From the NCBI GenBank assembly GCA_002457055.1, contig NTKT01000003.1:1-64000 (forward strand): DNA of 64,000 nt, given 5' to 3'. The notes under the pieces were generated by a model, which saw nothing but the letters and a program-made list of their open reading frames with translations, searched no databases and had not been told where the DNA came from. The translations under genes were made by a program, and so were the position numbers. Positions 24,194 to 32,130 of the stretch are shown in pieces; position 1 is the stretch's first letter; each line of letters opens with the position of its first letter. Origin of the DNA: Rhodobacteraceae bacterium MED-G08. Lineage in GTDB: Bacteria; Pseudomonadota; Alphaproteobacteria; Rhodobacterales; Rhodobacteraceae.

Positions 24194-25077
24194 TGGCCAA
24201 CCCCGATTCCTTGACCAAAAATCCAACCTTCTTCACTTATTTTCTCAGAATATTTACTTAGGTCTAAATATGATTGAAACCAAGGGGCTCCAGCAGAACT
24301 TAATAATAAATCCGCCATTAATTGCACTTGGCTGGCGTCCTTTATGTTATATTGTTGATCAGGATACAAATCGATTAATTTTTTTTGCGCATGACTGTCA
24401 AAGAACATACTTGGATAAATCTCACAGACAACAATTTTATTATTAGCTAGGAATGCTTTTGCGTCGAATGGCCAGAAAGCTATGTCCTCACCAAACTCTA
24501 ATGCTAAACGATATAAATATGGCACACCTAGAAAGGTCTGAGAGCCTACGGCACCAGTCGTGTAAAGCTTCCAGACTGGTTGTGCGGCAGTAAATTGCTC
24601 ACATATACGGAATTGTGGCAAATTATGTTCTTTACACTCCGTTCCTTTAGCTGGCAGATTTGGTAGCTTTAGATTGGCAGGACACCCCCAGAATGGGCCA
24701 ATGCCGCTAAATAGGGAATTTATTTTGTCTGCTACTAAAAATCTATTGTTCACGTTATTCGCATCGTCTCTAACTTCATCAAGGAACCATTTCCACAGAA
24801 CCTTTATATTCCGCTCCCCTACCAAACTTGACAAAAAACCTGTCGGAAAACCAAATGAGAAGTCAAAGCCAACTAATTGGCGCTTACCTTTTGCAACATT
24901 TTTTTGGAGTTCCCCCGTCAAATATTCGTATGCAGAAAATCGAGTCCTAAAATATTTTGGATGGTGTTTGGTTTCAATCGTATCTTTTTGGGCAATAAAA
25001 ATAGAATCTGCAGACGGCTTCTTGGGGCTTGGTCGCGATCTTGCTGACCAATCTATAGCAAATACGTGATCAAACAT
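24190..25077 (-). CDS. Unknown protein within the Mo-cofactor operon (DUF429-like)
   Basis: A 295-residue protein of no established function. The N-terminal Ala-Ile-Asp-Trp-Ser and the later Gly-Phe-Asp-Phe-Ser-Phe-Gly-Phe-Pro, plus Glu-Ile-Tyr-Pro-Ser near residue 240, resemble the Asp-bearing strands of the RNase H-like DUF429 superfamily. It has no signal peptide or membrane segment. It overlaps mobB by eight bases upstream and moeA by four downstream, so it is translated as part of the molybdenum-cofactor operon. A role in cofactor handling is inferred from that position only. Confidence 0.7.
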   Translation of the reverse strand: MFDHVFAIDWSARSRPSPKKPSADSIFIAQKDTIETKHHPKYFRTRFSAYEYLTGELQKNVAKGKRQLVGFDFSFGFPTGFLSSLVGERNIKVLWKWFLDEVRDDANNVNNRFLVADKINSLFSGIGPFWGCPANLKLPNLPAKGTECKEHNLPQFRICEQFTAAQPVWKLYTTGAVGSQTFLGVPYLYRLALEFGEDIAFWPFDAKAFLANNKIVVCEIYPSMFFDSHAQKKLIDLYPDQQYNIKDASQVQLMADLLLSSAGAPWFQSYLDLSKYSEKISEEGWIFGQGIGVGQ

Positions 25078-25570
25078 TTAAATCTAAAAAGCCTGATATG
25101 AAATCAGCTATTTCAGAAGTATTATTCAAGTCAAATACAGGTATTTTTAAATTGGTCAGGGATGTATCCGCCGCAACTGCAACGATCGACTCGTCCTCTC
25201 TGGCTATAGCACTGGTCCCAGTCTCTGCTCTAAATGCCTCTATTTTAGGATGCCGGTCTCTTTTAAAACCCTCGATGATAACCAAATCAACTTTCTCAAC
25301 TTTTTTTAATATTTCGGACAATTCTGGTTCATCTTCATCTCTCAATTCGTGCATTATTGCCCATCTATTTTTGGAAACGAGAAGCACTTCTTTAGCTCCA
25401 GCAGCCCTATGGCGATAACTGTCCCGACCAGGATGATCAACATCAAAAGTGTGATGTGCATGCTTTACAGTTGAAACACTCAGCCCTCGAGATATAAATT
25501 CACTAACCAGCCGTTCAACAAGTCCTGTTTTTCCAGAGTTTTTCCAACCCGTTACCCCAAATACTTTCAT
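25070..25570 (-). CDS. mobB: Molybdopterin-guanine dinucleotide biosynthesis adaptor MobB
   Basis: A 166-residue P-loop GTPase-like protein that assists MobA in attaching GMP to molybdopterin. The Walker A loop Gly-Trp-Lys-Asn-Ser-Gly-Lys-Thr is at about 8-15. The conserved His-Ala-His-His-Thr-Phe-Asp-Val-Asp and Asp-Leu-Val-Ile-Ile-Glu-Gly-Phe-Lys segments follow. It overlaps mobA by four bases. Confidence 0.93.
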   Translation of the reverse strand: MKVFGVTGWKNSGKTGLVERLVSEFISRGLSVSTVKHAHHTFDVDHPGRDSYRHRAAGAKEVLLVSKNRWAIMHELRDEDEPELSEILKKVEKVDLVIIEGFKRDRHPKIEAFRAETGTSAIAREDESIVAVAADTSLTNLKIPVFDLNNTSEIADFISGFLDLNV

Positions 25571-26190
25571 TTTTTTGTCCCTAAAAGTCGCTCTGCCCTT
25601 AATAAATCATCAGGCGAATTTACATTGAAGAATGGATCGAATAAACCTTGATCAAATTCAACACATCTACCACCGTGTTGATCAACCCAAAAGACAATTT
25701 TTCGCAATCCATCCACAAGAGCATCCTCTAAATTGTCAGCAAGTGATACCGGCCAAATGCCAAAAGTGGGGTGTCGACGAACTTTTCCTTTTTCATCTCG
25801 TGTAAAAGCTAAAGCTAAAGGATATTTCATATCATCAGTAGCATTTATTAACTTTTCAACCAAATCTTCCGGAAAGAACGGCGTATCGGCTGCAACTGAA
25901 ATTAAACAATCAGCATTTAAATTCTGAGCCCATCGCAACCCAGACAAAATTCCGGCTAATGGTCCCAAAAAGCCTGGTAAAGTATCCGAAACAATAGGCA
26001 GCCCGTAACCTAAAAACTGCGAGTTATCGCCATTGACATTGAGCACAATTTTAGAAGTCTGCGGCTGTAATCGTTGGATCACGTGGTCTAGCATCGGCAA
26101 TCCGTCAAGCTTTAACAATGACTTGTGACCTCCACCCATTCGACGGGCCAGACCTCCCGCTAAAATGACTGACGGCGGCCTATTTGTCAT
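25567..26190 (-). CDS. mobA: Molybdenum cofactor guanylyltransferase
   Basis: A 207-residue nucleotidyltransferase that adds GMP from GTP to Mo-molybdopterin, making the bis-MGD form used by DMSO-reductase-family enzymes such as formate dehydrogenase. The Leu-Ala-Gly-Gly-Leu-Ala-Arg-Arg-Met-Gly-Gly-Gly-His-Lys-Ser motif is at the N-terminus. The ATG at 26190 overlaps the fdhD stop by 11 bases; a start at 26211 would overlap further. The need for MGD suggests a formate dehydrogenase elsewhere in the genome. Confidence 0.93.
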   Translation of the reverse strand: MTNRPPSVILAGGLARRMGGGHKSLLKLDGLPMLDHVIQRLQPQTSKIVLNVNGDNSQFLGYGLPIVSDTLPGFLGPLAGILSGLRWAQNLNADCLISVAADTPFFPEDLVEKLINATDDMKYPLALAFTRDEKGKVRRHPTFGIWPVSLADNLEDALVDGLRKIVFWVDQHGGRCVEFDQGLFDPFFNVNSPDDLLRAERLLGTKK

Positions 26191-27031
26191 CAGCGTTCTC
26201 GCCGTCAACATCCCAAATAAGGCGATCAGATCCGGACAGACATGTAAATCTTTGACCTCTCATCCGACCAATAAGCGTCAAATTAACTTTAACTGCAATT
26301 TCTGCACCCCATGCTGTAAAGCCTGACCTTGATACCAAGATTGGTATTCCCATTTGAGCAGTTTTAATAACCATCTCAGATGTCAATCTCCCAGTGGTGT
26401 ACAGAATCTTATCACTACCACTTACATTATGGGAATCCATCCATCCCGCGATTTTATCAACAGCGTTGTGCCTACCAACATCTTCCATGTAGACCAATGC
26501 CTTATTTTCCTTGCACAGAACCGTTCCATGTATTGCGCCAGCTGCCAGGTATAGTGAAGGTGTCCTATTTATTTTGTTGGATAAGTCATAAAGCCAAGAA
26601 ATCCGCAGCTGGCTTGTGGGAAGCTTTAAGCCCTCCAAACCCTCCATCATATCTCCAAAAACTGTACCTACAGCGCAACCGCTTGTTCTCGTTTTTTTCT
26701 TTAGCTTTTCTTCGAAGCTAGTTTCACTTTCAGTTCTTACGACAACCACGGCCAAGTCGTCATCATAATCGACAGATATAACCGGATTCAAGCTATCAAG
26801 CATCCCTTGATTCTTAAGGAATCCAACTGCTAAATACTCAGGATAATCACCAATTGTCATTGCTGTTACGATTTCTTGACTATTTAAATAAATCGTAAGA
26901 GGCTTTTCCTCAATAACCTGACTTATAAAGGAATTACCCTCATGGTCTAAGCCTTCAACGGTTTTAGTCAATTCCACTCCATCTGGATTTGGAGCTATTA
27001 TATACTCGTCAAGTAATTCTTTTTTTATCAA
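26180..27031 (-). CDS. fdhD: Formate dehydrogenase accessory sulfurtransferase
   Basis: This protein transfers sulfur from IscS to the bis-MGD cofactor of formate dehydrogenase. It has 283 residues. The Asp-Val-Gly-Arg-His-Asn-Ala-Val-Asp-Lys and Thr-Gly-Arg-Leu-Thr-Ser-Glu-Met segments are complete. The loop that in E. coli carries a Cys-x2-Cys pair has only Cys119 here (Ser-Gly-Cys-Ala-Val-Gly), so the enzyme relies on a single loop cysteine. It is first in the Mo-cofactor operon; the formate dehydrogenase subunits are not in the window. Confidence 0.93.
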   Translation of the reverse strand: MIKKELLDEYIIAPNPDGVELTKTVEGLDHEGNSFISQVIEEKPLTIYLNSQEIVTAMTIGDYPEYLAVGFLKNQGMLDSLNPVISVDYDDDLAVVVVRTESETSFEEKLKKKTRTSGCAVGTVFGDMMEGLEGLKLPTSQLRISWLYDLSNKINRTPSLYLAAGAIHGTVLCKENKALVYMEDVGRHNAVDKIAGWMDSHNVSGSDKILYTTGRLTSEMVIKTAQMGIPILVSRSGFTAWGAEIAVKVNLTLIGRMRGQRFTCLSGSDRLIWDVDGENADDK

Positions 27032-27226
27032 ACCAAATTATCCAGTTGATCAAAACAATATTTATTAAACTCGTTTACAATATTATTCGATTGTGAACTC
27101 TATATCTTAGAACTCATAGTAAAATCGAAACTAGGTATTTTCACTTAGCAAAACGACCTGTTGGCCCAAAGCTATAAACGACACTGCTAATGCATTCACG
27201 TCCCAAAACCCAGGAAGGTTAAATAT

Positions 27227-27364
27227 TTATCCATTAACTAAAGCTATAAATATTAGTGCCAAAATGCATACAATAACTGTTTTAGTCGTCCAGTTTATAA
27301 AGCCAGCAAATGTTTTTTCCTGAACTTCTGTGTCCATTGACCCATGTTTGTGTTCTGTAGTCAT
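27227..27364 (-). CDS. aa3-type cytochrome c oxidase small subunit IV
   Basis: A 45-residue membrane protein: a short polar N-terminus (Met-Thr-Thr-Glu-His-Lys-His-Gly-Ser-Met-Asp), a Gln-Glu-Lys-Thr-Phe-Ala-Gly-Phe segment, and one transmembrane helix. This matches the bacterial aa3-oxidase subunit IV family, accessory to subunits I-III. AAGGAAT precedes the ATG at 27364; a longer in-frame reading to 27454 is unlikely. It lies 86 bases downstream of a metallo-hydrolase, away from the other oxidase genes. Confidence 0.85.
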   Translation of the reverse strand: MTTEHKHGSMDTEVQEKTFAGFINWTTKTVIVCILALIFIALVNG

Positions 27365-27450
27365 TTTAAATTCCTTCACTCTCGAATTTTGTTTAACTAA
27401 CTTTAAAATCGTTGTCACCCACGAAGTTAGATAAAAATTGCCGCACTTTA

Positions 27451-28476
27451 TCATAAAGTTTGATATCTAAAGGCACCGTTTTTATCCAAAACTCTAGATA
27501 CTGTACCGTCTGAGTAAAGGTAATTAACATGTGCAACCGCCTCTACTAAAGCCAAACCATACTCTGACTTTTGGATACTTTTTCCAAACAGAATACTGAA
27601 ACACTCTTCGGCAGTGTGAGGCTTTTCTAAAAAATTTATCAGACGATTAAGAGCAAGTTCATGATTTTCTACCATTTGCTTCAATCGGAATTTTAAACCA
27701 GTAAATGGTAACTTATGACCGGGTAAAGTAAGATGCTTATCTGAGGCAAAAGCAGATAGTTTATGACAAGTATCAATCCATTCTTTTACGGGGTTAGCGT
27801 TTGGCTCCGTGGCATATACTCCCAAATTCGGACTGATAGAAGAAATAATTTGGTCCCCAGCAATCACAATATCATCTACATTGGACCAAAGCGTTGCATG
27901 TTCAGGCGCATGGCCATTTCCAACCCTTACTTTCCAAATACGATTTCCAATCTCAATTTCTTCATTATTTACAATTCGCCGAAAACCAAGCGGAAGGGCA
28001 GATACAGCATCAGCAAAATTGAAGGGCTTTCCACTCTTCCGCTCCTCCATAATATCCGAGCGCATTCCCGCCTGCGTCCAGAACTCTATCGTTTCTGGAG
28101 GCGGCACCTTTTGCTCATCTAACCGCAGCATACGGGCTGTAAGCCAAGCCGTGCGGGTCATCCATAAAGAAACCTTATATTCTTTTTGAAACCAACCGGC
28201 CAACCCTACATGATCCGGATGGTGATGAGTAACAATTAATCTTTGGATTTTCTTTCCAGCCATCGGCCCAGAAAAAATTTTTTGCCACATTTCTCTCGTT
28301 TTGTTAGTCGAAAGGCCTGTGTCGACTACAGTCCATCCATTATTGTCTTCAAGCACATACACATTTACATGATCTAAAGGCTTAGGTAATGGCACACGAA
28401 ACCAGAAAATTCCGTCAGCGACTTTTAAAGGTTCAGCAAACTCAGGCGGTGCTTCCCAGGGGTGGTTTATCGTCAC
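27451..28476 (-). CDS. Metallo-beta-lactamase-fold hydrolase
   Basis: A 341-residue MBL-fold protein with the metal motif Thr-His-His-His-Pro-Asp-His at about 80-86, later His in Gly-His-Ala-Pro-Glu-His and a final Pro-Gly-His-Lys. This glyoxalase II-like subgroup often cleaves thioesters. It follows the acyl-CoA dehydrogenase gene with its start at or across that stop codon (GTG at 28476, or TTG at 28488 giving an 11-base overlap), so it is translationally coupled. Acting on an acyl-CoA-derived thioester would fit; the substrate is unknown. Confidence 0.85.
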   Translation of the reverse strand: MTINHPWEAPPEFAEPLKVADGIFWFRVPLPKPLDHVNVYVLEDNNGWTVVDTGLSTNKTREMWQKIFSGPMAGKKIQRLIVTHHHPDHVGLAGWFQKEYKVSLWMTRTAWLTARMLRLDEQKVPPPETIEFWTQAGMRSDIMEERKSGKPFNFADAVSALPLGFRRIVNNEEIEIGNRIWKVRVGNGHAPEHATLWSNVDDIVIAGDQIISSISPNLGVYATEPNANPVKEWIDTCHKLSAFASDKHLTLPGHKLPFTGLKFRLKQMVENHELALNRLINFLEKPHTAEECFSILFGKSIQKSEYGLALVEAVAHVNYLYSDGTVSRVLDKNGAFRYQTL

Positions 28477-28477
28477 C

Positions 28478-30199
28478 TCAGGACCCAACTAATTCATCTA
28501 CAGAGAAATTATAAATTTCGTTAGGATCGCTTCTTGCAGCAACAAGAAAAGAAATTGCCTCTGGTAATATTCTTCTGATATAAAAATTGGCCAACTTAGT
28601 CCTAGGACCATTATCGCCTTCAACTACTGCAGCTTTTAAATGATAAAAACCACCTAAAACCCTAGCAAATCCCATAAGAAATGGCATCGCGCCTCCAAAA
28701 CGATCCGACACTTCTTTCTTTGAAATTAAATATTCAACAGTTTCACGAAGCGTTTCATTCGCCAACCCCAAAAGTCCGGATAAGTCTTTTTTCACGCCCG
28801 ATAGATTATCAATATATTCTTTAATTTGGTTAATAATCTCATATGCGGTTTCACCATTATCCATCATTTTCCTGCCAACCAGATCCATAGCCTGAATCCC
28901 ATTTGTTCCTTCGTAAATGGCGGTAACCCTCACATCACGACTAAATTGCGCAGCACCCGTTTCTTCAATAAAGCCCATACCACCGTGGATCTGAACTCCT
29001 AGGTTCGATATGTTGATCCCTATCTCGGTACCAAAAACTTTCGTTATGGGTGTTAAGAACGCAGCTTTGTTAATCCATTCAGGTTCCCCAGTTGCATTTG
29101 CCATGTCGATTGCTTTAGCATTTTCTAATTCAATTGATCGAGAAGCAAAAATATCAGCACGCATTGATATTAACATTCGGCGAATGTCAGCATGATCAAT
29201 TATTGTGCCATGTTTATTTTGAATAGTTGACTTACCTTGCTTGCGGTTCAATGCATACTCGGTGGAGTGCTGAAAAGCTGCTTCAGCAACACCAATACCT
29301 TGACCTCCAACACCCAGCCTCGCATTGTTCATCATGGTAAACATAGCCCGCAAACCATCGTTTGGTTCACCGATAATCCAACCAGTGGCGCCCTCGTACT
29401 GCATTACCGCAGTGGGACTACCATGTAGCCCCATTTTATGTTCCAAGCTGACCACTTTTAATTTATTAGAAACACCAGCATTTCCCTTGGCATCTGGAAG
29501 TTTTTTAGGAACAAGAAATAAAGATATACCCTTAGGCCCAGGCATAGCTTCTGGCAACCTCGCCAATACGAGGTGAATTACATTTTCTGTGAAGTCATTA
29601 TCCGCCCACGAGATGTAAATCTTTTGTCCAGTTATTGCATAAGAACCATCTCCGTTTGGCTCTGCCTTCGTAGATAACGCTCCCACGTCTGAACCTGCAT
29701 GAGGTTCTGTTAAATTCATTGTACCACACCATTCGCCCGAAATCAGTTTCGGCAAATATATAGACTTAATTCCCTCGTCGGCATGATTTTCAATTGCCTC
29801 AATCTGACCCTGGGTCATCAAGGGGTTTAACTGTAAGGAAAGGCAAGCTGCGGCCATCATTTCATTAACACAAGCCGTTAATGTCTGTGGTAGTCCCATT
29901 CCGCCAAACTCCGGGGATGCAGAAGTAGAAATCCAGCCACCTTGAGCTACTGCGTGATATCCATCCCCAAAACCAGGCGAAGTCTTAACAACCCCATTAC
30001 TTAAAATCGCTGGCTGTAAATCACCTACCCTGTTCAAAGGTGATAAAACATCGTCGCACATACGCCCCGCCTCAATAAGAATTTGAGAAACTAATTCTGC
30101 ATTAGCGTCTTTGAACCTTGATGTTTGAATAACTTCTTCATAATCGATAATATTATCTAATATAAATTTGAATTCAGAAACAGCGGCGCGCGTTGGCAT
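28478..30199 (-). CDS. Acyl-CoA dehydrogenase (FadE/DmdC-like, about 573 residues)
   Basis: A flavoprotein dehydrogenase longer than the 380-residue classical type, with the N-terminal Met-Pro-Thr-Arg-Ala-Ala-Val-Ser-Glu-Phe-Lys-Phe-Ile-Leu opening and a C-terminal extension. These are shared with 3-methylthiopropionyl-CoA dehydrogenase (DmdC) and its paralogs. The Asn-Leu-Thr-Glu-Pro-His-Ala-Gly-Ser-Asp flavin/substrate segment and Ala-Ile-Tyr-Glu-Gly-Thr-Asn-Gly-Ile-Gln-Ala catalytic-Glu segment are intact. GAGG lies before the ATG at 30199. It is coupled to an MBL hydrolase; no other DMSP gene is nearby, so the substrate is left open. Electrons would go to ETF and then the ETF-QO at 7176-8825. 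Confidence 0.85.
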   Translation of the reverse strand: MPTRAAVSEFKFILDNIIDYEEVIQTSRFKDANAELVSQILIEAGRMCDDVLSPLNRVGDLQPAILSNGVVKTSPGFGDGYHAVAQGGWISTSASPEFGGMGLPQTLTACVNEMMAAACLSLQLNPLMTQGQIEAIENHADEGIKSIYLPKLISGEWCGTMNLTEPHAGSDVGALSTKAEPNGDGSYAITGQKIYISWADNDFTENVIHLVLARLPEAMPGPKGISLFLVPKKLPDAKGNAGVSNKLKVVSLEHKMGLHGSPTAVMQYEGATGWIIGEPNDGLRAMFTMMNNARLGVGGQGIGVAEAAFQHSTEYALNRKQGKSTIQNKHGTIIDHADIRRMLISMRADIFASRSIELENAKAIDMANATGEPEWINKAAFLTPITKVFGTEIGINISNLGVQIHGGMGFIEETGAAQFSRDVRVTAIYEGTNGIQAMDLVGRKMMDNGETAYEIINQIKEYIDNLSGVKKDLSGLLGLANETLRETVEYLISKKEVSDRFGGAMPFLMGFARVLGGFYHLKAAVVEGDNGPRTKLANFYIRRILPEAISFLVAARSDPNEIYNFSVDELVGS

Positions 30200-30309
30200 A
30201 AAGATCCTCATCAATTAATTAAACGTAATAAGCGTGGGATGCTACCAAGTTCAGTGAAAGAATTCTAGGATTGGATCAAGGAAGACGCCACGTCATAAGG
30301 AAGCATTTC

Positions 30310-31248
30310 GTGAAAACTGAAAACCTAGGGTATAGTCAGTCAGACATAGAAAAAGCCGTATCAATTCTACAGCTAGGTGGACTTGTGGCAATTCCTACAG
30401 AAACGGTCTACGGCCTTGCGGCAGATGCTACCAATGAAGAAGCAGTTTCAAAGATATTTAAAGCCAAAGGACGACCTGCTTTTAATCCGTTAATAATTCA
30501 TGTAAAAAACATCAAAATGGCAAAACAATATGTTCAATGGAACGAGGCCGCTGAAATCCTTACAAAGAAATTTTGGCCCGGCCCGCTGACAATTGTTTTA
30601 CCATCAACAAAAAATTCCCAAATTGCTAAAACAGCCCGTGCGAATCTTCCATCTGTTGCGATAAGAATGCCCAGTCATCCAGTTGCGTTAGAAATTTTAC
30701 GTCAATTTAATAGGCCATTAGCAGCACCATCCGCAAACCTATCGGGCAAGATAAGTTCTACTTCTATCGACCATGTTTTAAAAAACCTAAATCAAAAAAT
30801 TGATGCGATTGTTGATGGTGGAAACTCCGCAGTGGGTGTTGAAAGCACAATTGTAACACTTACGCGCGTACCTACCATTTTACGAACCGGCTTTATAACT
30901 CCTGAAGCCGTTTCGAATGCATTGGGCGCAAAAATAGCAAATTATGATAACGAAGGCCCAATTATCGCACCAGGCCAATTGAAATCCCATTATGCTCCAA
31001 AGGCTAAGTTGCGTCTTGATGCAATAGATTGGAGGCAAGGAGAAAAAAAGCTAGGATTTGGTGACGTTGAATGTGATATGAATTTATCCAAAGGGAAAAG
31101 CCTAAGTGAAGCTGCTCAAAACCTTTTTAACTTTCTCCACATCTTAGACAGTTTTAATCCAAGAACAATTTCTGTTAGCCCAATTCCAAACGAAGGAATT
31201 GGGCTTGCCATTAATGACCGTTTGAAAAGAGCCTCAATACAAGAATAA
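30310..31248 (+). CDS. L-threonylcarbamoyladenylate synthase (Sua5/YwlC type)
   Basis: This enzyme makes threonylcarbamoyl-AMP from threonine, bicarbonate and ATP, the first step of the tRNA t6A37 modification. It has 312 residues, the two-domain Sua5 form: a YrdC domain (1-200, with Pro-Thr-Glu-Thr-Val-Tyr-Gly-Leu-Ala and Lys-Gly-Arg-Pro) plus the C-terminal Sua5 domain after the Pro-Gly-x-Leu-x-Ser-His-Tyr-Ala-Pro linker. A GTG start at 30310 with AAGGAAG six bases upstream is preferred over a TTG at 30271. It is divergent from the acyl-CoA dehydrogenase. Confidence 0.9.
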   Translation: MKTENLGYSQSDIEKAVSILQLGGLVAIPTETVYGLAADATNEEAVSKIFKAKGRPAFNPLIIHVKNIKMAKQYVQWNEAAEILTKKFWPGPLTIVLPSTKNSQIAKTARANLPSVAIRMPSHPVALEILRQFNRPLAAPSANLSGKISSTSIDHVLKNLNQKIDAIVDGGNSAVGVESTIVTLTRVPTILRTGFITPEAVSNALGAKIANYDNEGPIIAPGQLKSHYAPKAKLRLDAIDWRQGEKKLGFGDVECDMNLSKGKSLSEAAQNLFNFLHILDSFNPRTISVSPIPNEGIGLAINDRLKRASIQE

Positions 31249-31329
31249 AAAGTTATAAAAAAGAGCTTCAAAATAATACTATGTTTATTTAAGCTTACCC
31301 AAGCAATGCAGGTATCTAAGCTCATCTCT

Positions 31330-32130
31330 ATGAAAATATTTAAGTTTGGAATACTCGTTTTTGGGTTTCTTATTTCAAGCTCACTGATTGTTCATGCCAA
31401 TGGGCTCGTAAGTGCAAAAATTACTGATGGTTGGATCGAAAAAGATCAGAAGCTCATTTTTGGTTTAAAAATTGATTTAAATAAAAACTGGAAAACCTAT
31501 TGGCGTTTACCAGGAAATGCTGGTTTGGAGCCTTTATTCACCTTTGACAAATCTGAAAATGTACTTGCGGCAAAAATTATGTGGCCTTCACCCATTATTT
31601 TTGGTGACGATAATTTATGGTCTATTGGTTATAAGGACAGCGTATTAATTCCCCTCGAAGTGACACCAATCGATACTTCGAAACCTATCAAGCTGGAAAT
31701 ACAGGCTGACATTGGACTTTGTGAGGATGTTTGCATTCCAGTTACATTAAACGTTTCTTATTTTGCAACACCGGGTCAAAACCAAGAAAATTACGAGATT
31801 TTAGGTGCTATATTATCAGAACCAATTAAATCGGATGATATAGGTTTTCAACCTCCCCAGTGTATCATAAAGAACGGTGAACTAATCATAGAATTTAACG
31901 AAAAGAACGTTAAAACAGGAATAGAAAATATCGAGCTTTTTGTGATCGAAGTAGGGAGTTCAGTGTTTTATGTAAAATCAAAAAAGGCATACATTTTTGA
32001 TGATCGCATCACAGTCTCAACAAAAAATAGTGTTGAGACCGAACTGCCTGGAGTAATCTCAAGAGAAACAATAAAAACCACAATTATTGGATCTAACCAA
32101 TCCCTAGAATTCGTAGGATGCTCCGGTTAG
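31330..32130 (+). CDS. Exported DsbD alpha-domain (disulfide interchange-like) protein
   Basis: A 266-residue protein with a signal peptide ending near Val-His-Ala-Asn and an N-terminal DsbD-type domain, including Trp-Lys-Thr-Tyr-Trp-Arg and the Cys pair Cys-Glu-Asp-Val-Cys at about 127-131. The membrane and thioredoxin domains of full DsbD are absent. Periplasmic redox or electron-relay function is inferred. Downstream it shares a TTAG stop overlap with the convergent RND pump gene. The ATG at 31330 is used; the upstream in-frame start at 31306 would precede the signal peptide. Confidence 0.75.
   Translation: MKIFKFGILVFGFLISSSLIVHANGLVSAKITDGWIEKDQKLIFGLKIDLNKNWKTYWRLPGNAGLEPLFTFDKSENVLAAKIMWPSPIIFGDDNLWSIGYKDSVLIPLEVTPIDTSKPIKLEIQADIGLCEDVCIPVTLNVSYFATPGQNQENYEILGAILSEPIKSDDIGFQPPQCIIKNGELIIEFNEKNVKTGIENIELFVIEVGSSVFYVKSKKAYIFDDRITVSTKNSVETELPGVISRETIKTTIIGSNQSLEFVGCSG

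Noticed and set aside
28478..30199. Firm assignment as DmdC (DMSP demethylation pathway)
   Set aside because: The length and N-terminus fit, but no dmdA, dmdB or dmdD homologue is in the window, and paralogs of other specificity look alike.
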